From positions 620,001 through 684,000 of the forward strand of contig NZ_CP140155.1 of the NCBI RefSeq assembly GCF_034479375.1: a stretch of 64,000 nt of DNA, given 5' to 3'. The stretch comes from Rhodopseudomonas palustris (lineage in GTDB: Bacteria; Pseudomonadota; Alphaproteobacteria; Rhizobiales; Xanthobacteraceae). Shown here piece after piece: positions 9,340 to 17,692 of this stretch (position 1 is the stretch's first letter; the number at the start of each line of letters is the position of its first letter). Below the pieces are notes generated by a model, which saw only the letters and a list, made by a program, of their open reading frames with translations, searched no databases and was not told the DNA's origin. The position numbers and the translations under genes are program-made.

Positions 9340-10221
9340 TCAGGTCTCCTCTTCGTGCCGCTGGCTCCGACGCTCGCCGTACAGCACCAGCGGCCGTTCG
9401 TCGTCGGTGATCACCGTGAGCCGCTGGCGCTCGTCGTCGCGCTCCAATCCGGTGCCGCCGAGCTGCAGGTTGCGCAACACGCCGCCGAACGTCCGTTCGA
9501 GATTGTCTCGCGTGAAGGTCTCGGCGGTCGGCCCGGCGGCGAGAACGGAGCGGTTGATCAGGACGACCTGATCGCAGAACTCCGGAACGCTGCCGAGATT
9601 GTGGGTCGAGACCAGCATCAGGTGCCCGGAATCGCGCAACTCGCGCAACAGGTCGACGATCGCAGCTTCGGTCTTGACGTCGACGCCGGTGAACGGCTCG
9701 TCGAGCAGGATGATGCGGCCGCCCTGCGCCAGCGAGCGAGCGAGGAACACGCGTTTCTTCTGGCCGCCGCTCAGTTCGCCGATCTGGCGGTGGCGGTAGT
9801 CGCTCATGCCGACGCGCTCCAGCGCCTCGTCGACCTTGCGGCGATCGAGCCGCGACGGAATCCGCAGGAAGTTCATGTAGCCGTAGCGGCCCATCATCAC
9901 CACGGTTTCGACCAGCACCGGGAAGTTCCAGTCGACATCCTCGCTCTGCGGCACATAGGCGACGATGTTCTTCTTCAGGGCCTCCGCGACCGACAGACCG
10001 CAGAGTTTCACCACGCCGGAGGTGGGCCGCACGAAGCCCATGATCGCCTTGAAGATCGTCGATTTGCCGCTGCCGTTGACGCCGACCAGGGCGCAGATCG
10101 TGCCGGGGTCGAGCGCGAACGACGCGTCCTTCACGGCGGTGAAGCCGTTCGGGTAGGTGACGGTGAGATTCTGCACTGTGATGCTTGCGACGGGCGTCGC
10201 GCCGAATTCCGAACTAGCCAT
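9340..10221 (-). CDS. sitB: Manganese/iron ABC importer, ATP-binding protein SitB
   Basis: A 293-aa ABC ATPase of the metal-importer subfamily. Walker A is GVNGSGKST (47-55), the signature is LSGGQKKR, Walker B is IILLDEP, and the switch His follows in STHNLG. The C-terminal extension of about 40 residues beyond the ATPase core is usual for SitB/MntB proteins. It follows sitA by 18 bases and precedes sitC by one base. It powers SitC/SitD on the cytoplasmic face. Confidence 0.9.
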   Translation of the reverse strand: MASSEFGATPVASITVQNLTVTYPNGFTAVKDASFALDPGTICALVGVNGSGKSTIFKAIMGFVRPTSGVVKLCGLSVAEALKKNIVAYVPQSEDVDWNFPVLVETVVMMGRYGYMNFLRIPSRLDRRKVDEALERVGMSDYRHRQIGELSGGQKKRVFLARSLAQGGRIILLDEPFTGVDVKTEAAIVDLLRELRDSGHLMLVSTHNLGSVPEFCDQVVLINRSVLAAGPTAETFTRDNLERTFGGVLRNLQLGGTGLERDDERQRLTVITDDERPLVLYGERRSQRHEEET

Positions 10222-10239
10222 GTTCGTGATGAGGCGCGA

Positions 10240-11169
10240 TCAAGCGCCAAACCCCTTCGCGATGGTCTCGACGGTCACCTTCAGCAGATCCAGATAGGTG
10301 GGGACCGGCCCACCTGCGGCGCTGAGCGAGTCGACGTATAGCACCCCACCGTAGCGCGCCCCGGCTTCCCGTGCCACCTGTTTCGCGGCGCGGTCCGAGA
10401 TCGTGCTTTCGCTGAACACCACCGGGATGTTGTTCGTGCGTACCAGGTCGATCACCTTGCGCACCTGCTGGGGCGTGCCTTGTTCGTCGGCGTTGATCGG
10501 CCAGAGGAAGGCCTCCTTCATGTCGTAGTCGCGCGCGAGATAGCTGAAAGCGCCTTCGCTCGACACCAGCCAGCGCTTGTCCCGGGGAATGGCGGCCAGC
10601 CGCATCCGCAGCGGCTCGTCGAGTGCCTTGATCCGCGCGGAATATGCGGCGGCGTTGCGATCGTACGCGTCCTTGTTGGCGGGATCGTAGGTGCCTAGCG
10701 CCTTGCGGATGTTCTCGACGTAGATCAGGGCGTTCGAGGGCGACATCCAGGCGTGCGGGTTCGGCTTGCCGGCATAGGGCCCGTCGGCGATCCCCATCGG
10801 CGCGATGCCTTCGGTGACGACCACGCTCGGCACCTGTTTGACGCTCTGGAAGAACCGCTCGAACCAGCGTTCGAGGTTGAATCCGTTCCACAGCACCAGG
10901 TCTGCCGACTGCGCGCGTACGATGTCGCGCGGTGTCGGCTGGTAGTCGTGGATCTCCGCCCCCGGCTTGGTGATCGATTCCACCACGGCCCTGTCGCCGG
11001 CGACGTTCTGCGCGATGTCCTGGATGATGGTGAAGGTCGTCACCACCCGGAACGGCTTGCGCGTTTCCGCTTGGACCGGCCCGGCCAGCAGCACGCCGGC
11101 GAAGGCAGCCGCCAATGCGGCTGCGAAGGCTGTCGTGATCCGGCGGCGGTCGGTGACCTTCGGCTTCAT
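10240..11169 (-). CDS. sitA: Manganese/iron ABC importer, periplasmic binding protein SitA
   Basis: A 309-aa cluster A-I (cluster 9) solute-binding protein with a signal peptide ending near AQA-like VQAE (about residue 34). The four metal ligands of the PsaA/MntC type appear in order: His74 (IHDYQPTP), His139 (PHAWMSP), Glu205 (SSEGAF) and Asp280 (VDSLS). The two-His, Glu, Asp set is the Mn/Fe pattern rather than the three-His Zn pattern. A good ribosome site (AGGGAAACGAGAC) precedes the ATG. It follows the outer-membrane protein gene by 54 bases, so it is probably transcribed from the MntR-controlled promoter near 12256. Confidence 0.92.
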   Translation of the reverse strand: MKPKVTDRRRITTAFAAALAAAFAGVLLAGPVQAETRKPFRVVTTFTIIQDIAQNVAGDRAVVESITKPGAEIHDYQPTPRDIVRAQSADLVLWNGFNLERWFERFFQSVKQVPSVVVTEGIAPMGIADGPYAGKPNPHAWMSPSNALIYVENIRKALGTYDPANKDAYDRNAAAYSARIKALDEPLRMRLAAIPRDKRWLVSSEGAFSYLARDYDMKEAFLWPINADEQGTPQQVRKVIDLVRTNNIPVVFSESTISDRAAKQVAREAGARYGGVLYVDSLSAAGGPVPTYLDLLKVTVETIAKGFGA

Positions 11170-11223
11170 GTCTCGTTTCCCTGATTTGCGTCGGCTGCCG
11201 CTGGGGCCCGGTCCCGTGGCTTT

Positions 11224-12240
11224 CTAGAAATGCACATTGAGGCGCAGCATCGCCTGGTGACGCTCGAAATTCTCGAGGTCGAGACGTCGGCTGTCGCCCA
11301 GCGCTCCGCCCGCGACCTGCATCTGCCAGGTTCCCGACACTCCGAGACTCTCCGAGATGCTGTAGGAGAAGGTCGGGCCGACAAACACCGCGTCGCCGGC
11401 GAAGCGGTCCAGGCCGCCGCCCTCATAGGCTCGCAGATAGCGCAGCGCGACGCCTGCGACGAAGTCCGGCACGAACGCGTAGGACAGCGCGCCGTGCAAT
11501 TCGAGGTCGGAATCGTGGCTCCACAGCCTGGTCGCGCGCTCGCGGGTCGCGCCGGTGCCGTACCAGACGTTGAAGGCGGCGAACAATCTGTCGGGGATCA
11601 GTTCGCGGTCGAACAGCGCGGCGAATTCGGCGCCGTAGTGTTCGATCCGCATGCCGCTGCCTTCATCGACGCGGCTCCAGCCCGGCTGGGCGTGCAGCGT
11701 CAGCCCGAACGGCGCGGAGGTCCTGTCGATCAGCTTGTAGCGGAATTCCATCGTCGCGCCGTTGAAGGTGACGTGGCGCCGGTCGTCGTAGCCCGGTGCG
11801 CCATCGATCCGCTGGCCGCCGAGGCCGAAGCCCGGCGCGATGCGGAATTGATCCGTGACCGTGTATTTCACCTGATTCAGGGTGGCGAGCGTAGCGTAGC
11901 TGCCGCTTCGCTTGCCGAACGCGCCGACATTTTCCATCTCGATCTCGATGTCGCCGCGCCGGCCGATGTCCGATCCCATGGTGAAGCCGAAGATATGCTC
12001 GGTATCGATGTCCTTGGCTTGATGAGCCGGCGCTGCCGGCTTTGCACCGGCGAAGCCGCTCGCCTGCGAGGGGGCGAGAGCGGTGAGCCATGACGGTCGA
12101 TCCGCCGCCGCTGCGGGCCCCACCTGGGCAAGCGCACCTAGTCCCGTCGCCGCCGCCACGGCGACGAGAGCCCGCTTGGGCTGCTGACGTCCGGCCGGGA
12201 TACCCGCCCGCGACCGAATTCTTCGCACCAACATCTCCAC
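11224..12240 (-). CDS. Outer-membrane beta-barrel protein, first gene of omp-sitABCD
   Basis: A 338-aa protein with a long N-terminal signal (hydrophobic core ALVAVAAATGLGALA, cleavage near AAAAD), about ten predicted amphipathic strands and a C-terminal Phe (LRLNVHF), the outer-membrane insertion signature. It is not one of the porin families I know. The gene lies directly upstream of sitA on the same strand and its promoter overlaps an MntR-type palindrome. The best inference is an outer-membrane route for Mn2+, analogous in role (not shown homologous) to Bradyrhizobium MnoP. Start is GTG at 12240 or ATG at 12234; both lie unusually close to a TATAAT box. Confidence 0.7.
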   Translation of the reverse strand: MEMLVRRIRSRAGIPAGRQQPKRALVAVAAATGLGALAQVGPAAAADRPSWLTALAPSQASGFAGAKPAAPAHQAKDIDTEHIFGFTMGSDIGRRGDIEIEMENVGAFGKRSGSYATLATLNQVKYTVTDQFRIAPGFGLGGQRIDGAPGYDDRRHVTFNGATMEFRYKLIDRTSAPFGLTLHAQPGWSRVDEGSGMRIEHYGAEFAALFDRELIPDRLFAAFNVWYGTGATRERATRLWSHDSDLELHGALSYAFVPDFVAGVALRYLRAYEGGGLDRFAGDAVFVGPTFSYSISESLGVSGTWQMQVAGGALGDSRRLDLENFERHQAMLRLNVHF

Positions 12241-12250
12241 ATTCCAGCCA

Positions 12251-12277
12251 ATTATACATGATGTAGCTTTGGCTACA
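12251..12277 (-). promoter_or_regulatory. MntR box overlapping the omp-sitABCD promoter
   Basis: TGTAGCTTTGGCTACA at 12262-12277 is a perfect palindrome (6-base arms, 4-base centre), close to the E. coli MntR box core (TAGC-N4-GCTA). Read leftward, a perfect TATAAT (12256-12251) follows, so a bound dimer would cover the -35/spacer and repress by occlusion when Mn is plentiful. The -10 is only 10 bases from the GTG start at 12240, implying a very short leader. Palindrome and -10 are seen directly; regulator identity is inferred from adjacent mntR. Confidence 0.78.
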
Positions 12278-12315
12278 GACTAGAGAACGGTTCGCAGATG
12301 TCAACTCACCCTAAG

Positions 12316-12333
12316 ATGTAGCGTTGGCTACAT
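12316..12333 (+). promoter_or_regulatory. Second MntR box, upstream of mntR
   Basis: ATGTAGCGTTGGCTACAT is a perfect palindrome (7-base arms, 4-base centre) sharing TGTAGC-N4-GCTACA with the box at 12262-12277. TTGACA, a consensus -35, follows at 12335-12340. The site lies 65 bases before the mntR ATG and suggests autoregulation. The two boxes are 54 bases apart centre to centre, about five helical turns. Confidence 0.75.
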
Positions 12334-12397
12334 TTTGACACGACCAACGAAGCGTGATCTCTCTGGCGCGCAATCTCAAAGGCTTAGGACGGACGCC

Positions 12398-12865
12398 ATG
12401 GCGCTGACGGCTCACCAGAAGCCACCCCCGAACGACGGCGCCGGCACCGAACTACCCTCGGAGCTGACTCAGGCGCGGCGCTTCGGCAAGACGCGGTCGG
12501 CGCAGTCGACCGCGTTGTTCGAAGATTATGTCGAGCTGATCGCCGATCTGCTGACGGGCGTCGGAGAGGCGCGGCCGACGGATATCGCGCGACGGCTCGG
12601 GGTGTCGCATGCGACCGCGATCAAGGCCATCGCGCGCCTGAAGCGGGCCGGATTGGCGACCTCGCGTCCTTATCGGGGTGTCTTTCTCACCGAGAACGGA
12701 CATGCGCTGGCCGAAAAAGTCCACACGCGCCATCGGCTCGTGGTCGACCTGCTGATCGCGGTGGGGGTTCCGGCCGAAGCCGCCGAGGCCGATGCCGAGG
12801 GAATGGAGCACCACGTCTCGGACGCGACCCTGAAGGCATTCGCTCATTTCCTCGGCTCGCGATGA
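12398..12865 (+). CDS. mntR: Manganese-responsive repressor MntR (DtxR family)
   Basis: A 155-aa DtxR/MntR-family metalloregulator. A winged helix-turn-helix (about 57-100, ARPTDIARRLGVSHATAIKAI) precedes the dimerisation/metal domain. Residues matching the B. subtilis MntR metal site are present: Asp43 and Glu46 (FEDYVEL), His112 (RHRL), and Glu134, Glu137 and His138 (AEGMEHHVS). There is no C-terminal SH3 domain, as expected for MntR rather than IdeR/DtxR. ATG at 12398 has GGACGG just upstream; an in-frame TTG at 12335 would overlap the operator and is rejected. It should repress omp-sitABCD and itself when Mn2+-bound. Confidence 0.9.
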   Translation: MALTAHQKPPPNDGAGTELPSELTQARRFGKTRSAQSTALFEDYVELIADLLTGVGEARPTDIARRLGVSHATAIKAIARLKRAGLATSRPYRGVFLTENGHALAEKVHTRHRLVVDLLIAVGVPAEAAEADAEGMEHHVSDATLKAFAHFLGSR

Positions 12866-12899
12866 CGAGCGGCCCGCCGGGCCGGCTGAAGCAGGCCCA

Positions 12900-13070
12900 A
12901 GTAGCAAGTCGTATGAAGTTCGTTCAGAGTGAGTGTCGCGCCGGGCAATTCGGCGAGAATGGCCAGCAGCCCGGTCCCGGCCGACGGCTCGAGTACGGCG
13001 TCGGAGGGGAAGGCCGGTTGAACTAGAGGTAATGCCAGCAGTCTCCAAAGATTGTTGGCCTCTTTGCATT
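12900..13070 (-). pseudogene. Remnant of a class I SAM-methyltransferase (helicase/methylase-like)
   Basis: Read leftward, 13002-12916 encodes DAVLEPSAGTGLLAILAE and then GATLTLNEL: motif I (ExSAGTGxLA) and the following acidic-strand motif of a SAM-dependent methyltransferase. It resembles the methylase part of the large strawberry-notch-like helicase/methylases found on rhizobial plasmids. Similarity fades within about 20 residues on either side and there is no proper start, so it is a fragment. The remainder of 12866-13261 holds no gene I can support. Confidence 0.4.
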
Positions 13071-13261
13071 CCGCGGACACTTCGCCGGATGGCCGCGCGG
13101 GCACAGCCAGTTCACTCCTTCTCCTGAGATGCGCCGATCTTCCGCAATTTGCTGCGGCCCCCGCGCTGTTCGTTTGCCGCGACCGGGTCCACGTAGCTGG
13201 ATCTTGCAGCAAGAGCCGGAGCCCGCATCTACGTTTGTTTCACATCGTGAGTGAGAAAAAC

Positions 13262-14053
13262 TCAGCCAGCAGCGAGGATGACGTGATCGGGTTCGAACGT
13301 CGCCGCAGCGGTCGAGCCTTCGACGAGTCCGAGATCCTCGACCTGATGACGCGGCACCACCGCGACGAGCGTCTTGCCTTTGCCGAGGTCGAGATGAACC
13401 TCCGAATGAACCTCTGCATCGATGCGCCGCACCACCGTGCCGCGAAACAGATTGCGCCGCAGCCGCGATGCCTCGTCCGGTGATACCAGTCGCACGAACG
13501 GAGCTTTCACCAGCGCCAGCGCCTTTCGGCCGGGGGCGAGGTCGAGCTGTTCCGTCGCGGCGTTGGTGATGATCGCGTGAATCGAGTGTTCGTCCGACAC
13601 TTTGAGGACGACTTCGACGTCGACCGGCCATCGTCGAACGCTCACCACCTCGGTACGGAAGATGTTGCGCGCCGATATTTTGAATCCCGTAGCCCACAGC
13701 AGGGCGTCGCCGATGTCTGCGAGGCCTTCTTCGGCGATCAGCGAGGAAATCCTCGCCAGATGGTCTTCGAGACGATGGAATGCGGTGATCAGCCGGCGGC
13801 CTTCTTCGGTCATCTCGGCGGCTCCGCCGACGCGACCGCTGGTCCGCGTCACGAACGCGGGCGTCGGCAGCAGGTTGTTGATGGCGTCGACGGCTTCCCA
13901 CGCGGTCTTGTAGCTGATCCCCATCGCCTTCGCGGCCTTGCTGATGCTGCCGTGTTCGGCGACGGCCTCCAGCAGACGGATACGGTCACGACCGACCAGG
14001 AGACGCCCGCCGCTCCGAAGCTCGAGATATGCGTCGATCTTGTCGTCGGCCAT
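13262..14053 (-). CDS. modE: Molybdate-responsive regulator ModE
   Basis: A 263-aa ModE. The N-terminal LysR-like winged helix (about 20-75) contains the family-typical RIRLLEAVAEHGSISKAAKA, followed by the AMGISYKTAWEAVD recognition helix. Two Mop/TOBE molybdate-binding domains follow (about 125-190 and 200-263), each with a SARNIFR- or SRLRRNLF-type opening. Molybdate binding normally triggers DNA binding, repressing Mo uptake genes and sometimes activating Mo-enzyme genes. It lies 138 bases downstream of DUF2478, last in the Mo-uptake block on the minus strand. No clear Mo-box was identified by eye. Confidence 0.92.
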   Translation of the reverse strand: MADDKIDAYLELRSGGRLLVGRDRIRLLEAVAEHGSISKAAKAMGISYKTAWEAVDAINNLLPTPAFVTRTSGRVGGAAEMTEEGRRLITAFHRLEDHLARISSLIAEEGLADIGDALLWATGFKISARNIFRTEVVSVRRWPVDVEVVLKVSDEHSIHAIITNAATEQLDLAPGRKALALVKAPFVRLVSPDEASRLRRNLFRGTVVRRIDAEVHSEVHLDLGKGKTLVAVVPRHQVEDLGLVEGSTAAATFEPDHVILAAG

Positions 14054-14191
14054 CGCATGGTGTCGCGTGAGTGGGTTGGGCGCGCCACCCTAGGCGATCG
14101 CGCTGCGAGGGGAAAGCGCGGCGCACCAACCGCAGTGCCCAGAATACCACTTCAGCGGAAACAGCGTCCGATATTGTAGCGCATGCCGAGT

Positions 14192-14719
14192 TCAGCCGAT
14201 GGTCGTGCCCCGTTGCGCGGCAAGTGAGTCGAACCAGGCGACGATCGCGTCCGGATCCACGGGCAACTCTGTCCAGTCGTCGCCCGCAAAATCGATCCAG
14301 CCCGGCAGCATCGATCGATCCACCGCAACAACAGCGGGAATGTCCTCGGCGACGGCGAGTCCGACTTCCTCGCGAATGCCTCGCCCGGCGATTTCCTCTT
14401 TCGCGAACCGTCCGAACAGAACGAGCTGCGGCCGGGTGGCGATCGCTTCAGCGAGCCGTACCTGCGCCATCGTGAGCCCGTCGGCGCTGAGGATGCACGA
14501 TGTCGATCCGGCGCCGAGATCCTGCGACAAGGCGATGGAGTCGCCCCGCACCACGTCATCGAGCCAAAGCGAGGCGCGGCCATTCGCGTGGGGCGAACCA
14601 TAGCGGGGCACGAGGCCGGCGATTCGGGTCGCGGGACGGGCGACGAGGCGGTCGCGGACCGCGCCGAGCGTTTGTTCGAGCGGATCGCCGGGGCGATACA
14701 CCACTACGGCGAGAGGCAT
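14192..14719 (-). CDS. DUF2478 protein (molybdenum-transport-associated nucleotide-binding-like)
   Basis: A 175-aa protein with the DUF2478 pattern: opening strand PLAVVVYRPGD, then LDDVVRG, SQDLGAGSTSC, LVLFGRFAKEE and AVDRSMLPGWIDFAGD. Members commonly lie in molybdate or tungstate transport loci; the biochemical role is unproven. ATG at 14719 matches the usual family N-terminus. The frame is open back to an ATG at 14815, four bases from the ATPase stop, so a longer coupled start is possible but looks non-homologous. It follows the MolC-like ATPase and precedes modE. Confidence 0.75.
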   Translation of the reverse strand: MPLAVVVYRPGDPLEQTLGAVRDRLVARPATRIAGLVPRYGSPHANGRASLWLDDVVRGDSIALSQDLGAGSTSCILSADGLTMAQVRLAEAIATRPQLVLFGRFAKEEIAGRGIREEVGLAVAEDIPAVVAVDRSMLPGWIDFAGDDWTELPVDPDAIVAWFDSLAAQRGTTIG

Positions 14720-14818
14720 CGGGCCACCCGCTCGATTCCCCGCGCCGGTCTTGGTCGCGGGGCCGCCATCGTCGTCCTGGTGATCAAGGCAGTGGTTTCG
14801 AGCATCGCACGACATGCG

Positions 14819-15619
14819 CTACACCTTTGTAGTTGCTGGATGGGAAAGCGGGGATCGCGACACCACGCGCCGCCCCGAGGGGGTCACCTCGAGAGCCAGT
14901 TCGACTCCGTAGAGGCTGCGGAGACGAACGGCGGTCAGAATATCGTCCACCGCGCCTGCTTCGAAGCTCTGCGCCGGGCCGATGACGGCGACGCGATCGG
15001 CGATGGCAAAGGCGTGCTCCGGTTCGTGGGTCGAGACCAGCAGCGCCAGTCCCCGCGATGCCAGGGCGCGGACCTGATCGAGCAGGGCCAGCCGGTTGCC
15101 GAGATCGAGGCTGGCGGTCGGTTCGTCCATCACGATGATGTCGGTGTCCTGGGCGAGCGCGCGCGCGATCAACATCAATTGCCGCTGACCGCCGGAGATC
15201 CGATCGGCGGAGCGTTCGGCGATGCCGGCGATCCCCAGTGTCTCGAGCGCGCGTCGGGCAGCGGCAACGTCGTCGCGGCTCGGCGTCTCGAACATTCCGA
15301 GCCGCGCGGTGCGGCCCATCACTACGAGGTCGATCACCGTGTGGCTCGGATCGCCCTGGTAGGCCTGCGGGACGAACGCGATGTGGCGGGCGATCTGTTC
15401 GCGGCTCATTGTCGCGATGTCGCGGCCGCCGATCAGGATCTGGCCGTTCAGCGGCGGCAGCAGACCGAGGATCGTTTTGAACAGCGTGGTCTTGCCGACG
15501 CCGTTGGGGCCCATCAGGCAGGTCGTGCTGCTGCCCGACAGGTCGAGGTCGATGCCGCCGGCCAGCGCCAGACCGTCATAGCCGATCGTGACATTCCGCA
15601 AAGAGAGGCGGGGCGTCAT
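14819..15619 (-). CDS. MolC/FecE-like ABC importer ATPase, probably molybdate or tungstate
   Basis: A 266-aa ABC ATPase of the FecE/BtuD importer class. Walker A is GPNGVGKTT (about 37-45), the signature is ISGGQRQLMLIARAL, Walker B is IIVMDEPTASLD, and the switch His is in STHEP. The ATG overlaps the permease stop (ATGA at 15616-15619). The family serves siderophores, cobalamin, haem and, in MolBCA, molybdate/tungstate. The adjoining DUF2478 and ModE genes point to the last group. Confidence 0.8.
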   Translation of the reverse strand: MTPRLSLRNVTIGYDGLALAGGIDLDLSGSSTTCLMGPNGVGKTTLFKTILGLLPPLNGQILIGGRDIATMSREQIARHIAFVPQAYQGDPSHTVIDLVVMGRTARLGMFETPSRDDVAAARRALETLGIAGIAERSADRISGGQRQLMLIARALAQDTDIIVMDEPTASLDLGNRLALLDQVRALASRGLALLVSTHEPEHAFAIADRVAVIGPAQSFEAGAVDDILTAVRLRSLYGVELALEVTPSGRRVVSRSPLSHPATTKV

Positions 15620-16638
15620 TCGCGCCTCCACAACGCGCGCGCGCCGTGTCGGGTGATCAGCCAGACGAACAGGCCGCCGCCGACCAGCGCCGTCAATACG
15701 CCGATCGGAATTTCGATGGGCGCAATGGTTCGCGCCAGAGTATCGACTACCACCATGAAGGACGCGCCGAGCAGGATCGACACCGGCAACAGCCGATCGA
15801 AACGCGCGCCGACCAGCAGGCGCGCCAGATGCGGCACCATCAGGCCGACCCAGCCGATCACCCCGGACACGGCGACGACGCTGGCGGTGATGAGCGTCGC
15901 GGCGGCGATCACCACCTGCCGGGTTCGCCGCGTGTCGACACCGAGCGCGCGGGCGTCGTCGTCGCCGAGCGACAGCACGGCGATCCGCCAGCGCAGCAGG
16001 AACAGCGGGATCAGTCCGATGGCGACGGTCGGAACCACCACTGCGAGATCGTCGGGGCGGATGCTGGCGAGGCTGCCGAGCAGCCAATAGGTGATCATCG
16101 GCAGTTGGGAGTAGGGATCGGCGATGATCTTGACCAGCGAGATCGCTGCCGCCGCCAGTGCGCCCACCACGATGCCGGAGAGAACCAGCATGAGAATGTC
16201 GCCGCGTTCGCGCAGCGACCAGGCGAGGGCGGAGACCAGCACGACCGTCAATGACCCGGTGACGAAGCCCATCAGTTCGATGACTGCAACCGGGAGGCCG
16301 AACAGGATGCCGATCACCGCGCCCAATCCGGCGCCGTGCGACACGCCGAGAATGTCGGGCGACACCAGCGGATTGCGAAACAGATTCTGATAGGCCGCGC
16401 CCGCCGCGGATAGCGCGGCCCCGACGCAGATCGCGGCGGCGATTCGCGGCAGACGAATCTGGAACAGCACGGTCGCGGTCTGGCCCTGGTCGTGGTTGCC
16501 GGCCACCCGATCGAGGATGGCGGCGACGACGTCACGTGGCGGAATCTGGTAAGGCCCGGTGCCTGCGGCGAGAATGACGACGAGAGTCAGCAGAACGGCG
16601 AGGCCGAGCGCGACCGGCGTGACCCGAAAATGCGTCAC
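15616..16638 (-). CDS. FecCD/MolB-like ABC permease
   Basis: A 340-aa FecCD-family permease with about ten membrane helices. Conserved blocks are RLPRIAAAICVGAALSAAGAAYQNLFRNPLVSPD (read in pieces), GVIGWVGLMVPHLARLLVG and APIEIPIGVLTALVGGGLFVWL. It starts with GTG at 16638, two bases from the binding-protein stop; the frame is open further upstream but that lies inside the binding-protein gene. It forms a homodimeric channel with the coupled ATPase. Alternative substrates within the family are ferric siderophores and cobalamin. Confidence 0.85.
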   Translation of the reverse strand: MTHFRVTPVALGLAVLLTLVVILAAGTGPYQIPPRDVVAAILDRVAGNHDQGQTATVLFQIRLPRIAAAICVGAALSAAGAAYQNLFRNPLVSPDILGVSHGAGLGAVIGILFGLPVAVIELMGFVTGSLTVVLVSALAWSLRERGDILMLVLSGIVVGALAAAAISLVKIIADPYSQLPMITYWLLGSLASIRPDDLAVVVPTVAIGLIPLFLLRWRIAVLSLGDDDARALGVDTRRTRQVVIAAATLITASVVAVSGVIGWVGLMVPHLARLLVGARFDRLLPVSILLGASFMVVVDTLARTIAPIEIPIGVLTALVGGGLFVWLITRHGARALWRRE

Positions 16639-16639
16639 G

Positions 16640-17692
16640 TCAGTGGCCGAGACCTTCGAGAAATTTCTCGATCTCCGCGTCCGGGATGTCGACCTGATAG
16701 AACAGCCGATAGAAGCCACGCAGGTCGGCCTCGAGGTTTGTCCGTGCGCGGTCGGGATAGAGGGTGTGGACGAGGAGCGGCAATCCGATCAAGCGATTGA
16801 CCGAAGGCGGCAGATCGATGGTGCCGAATGGCCGGTTCGGAAGCAGAAATACGCGTCGGCTCCGCACAGCCGGGACGACCTGCCATTCGGGACGTTCCAT
16901 GATCATGCGCCGAACGGCGGGATCGATAGTGATGATCGTGTCCGGCGCCCATGCGATGACTTGCTCCGGCGAAACGCGTGCGAGGCCGCCCGCCTCGCGG
17001 ACGCCTTCGACGACATTGACGGCTCCGACGCGTTCGATGATCTCGGTGTTGATCGACCCGCGCGATCCGGTTTCGAACCCGTCGAGGCCGCGGGCGAGGT
17101 AGATCCGGGGCCGCACCGCCGGCGGCACCGCCGCGACGGCGCGGTCGACCTCGGCGAAGATCGCTTCGCTGGCGCGGGCCAGGGCTTCGCCGCGTTCACT
17201 GACGCCCAAAATGTCGGCGAGCAGCCGCAGCGCTGCGGGCGTGTTCTCGAATCGCCCGTCGATCAGCAGATAGGGAATTCCGGTCTGCGCCTGGATGCGC
17301 TCGGCGATCGATCGGTAGGTGTCGCTGGTCGCGCCGAAATCGATGATCACGTCGGGCCGGCTCGCCATCAGGCGCTCCGTATTGATGGTGTCGCCGCGGC
17401 CGGTCAGCCGTCCGAGTTCGGGAAGTTCGCGCGTCGCCGGGAGCAAGAAGGGCTTGTCGATGTCGCGGGGCGTGCGGCCCCAGCCGATCATCTTCTCCGG
17501 CGCGACAACGTAGAGAAGCACGCCCGCCGGCGGGCCCGAAGCAAATACGCGATTGATGGTGTCGGGGACCTCGACGCGACGGCCGGCGGAATCGACGACG
17601 GTGCGAGCTTCCGCGGACGACGACGACGCGAGCAACTGGGCGAACAGGAGGAGGACGATCAGCACGATGCTGCGCCCTGCGAGACCGATCAC
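16640..17692 (-). CDS. Periplasmic binding protein of MolA/FhuD-type importer
   Basis: A 350-aa class III (TroA-like fold) solute-binding protein. The signal peptide covers about residues 1-29 ([19 protein letters not shown]). The core opens with [21 protein letters not shown], has [10 protein letters not shown] in the first lobe, a long linker helix, and [32 protein letters not shown] in the second. The architecture matches MolA, FecB and BtuF. The ligand is inferred from ModE and DUF2478; the binding pocket cannot be assigned by eye. GTG at 17692 overlaps the TrmO-like stop (GTGA). Confidence 0.82.
   Translation of the reverse strand: MIGLAGRSIVLIVLLLFAQLLASSSSAEARTVVDSAGRRVEVPDTINRVFASGPPAGVLLYVVAPEKMIGWGRTPRDIDKPFLLPATRELPELGRLTGRGDTINTERLMASRPDVIIDFGATSDTYRSIAERIQAQTGIPYLLIDGRFENTPAALRLLADILGVSERGEALARASEAIFAEVDRAVAAVPPAVRPRIYLARGLDGFETGSRGSINTEIIERVGAVNVVEGVREAGGLARVSPEQVIAWAPDTIITIDPAVRRMIMERPEWQVVPAVRSRRVFLLPNRPFGTIDLPPSVNRLIGLPLLVHTLYPDRARTNLEADLRGFYRLFYQVDIPDAEIEKFLEGLGH

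Noticed and set aside
12335..12397. TTG start extending mntR upstream by 21 residues
   Set aside because: It overlaps the -35/operator region and lacks a ribosome site; the ATG at 12398 has GGACGG and matches MntR length.
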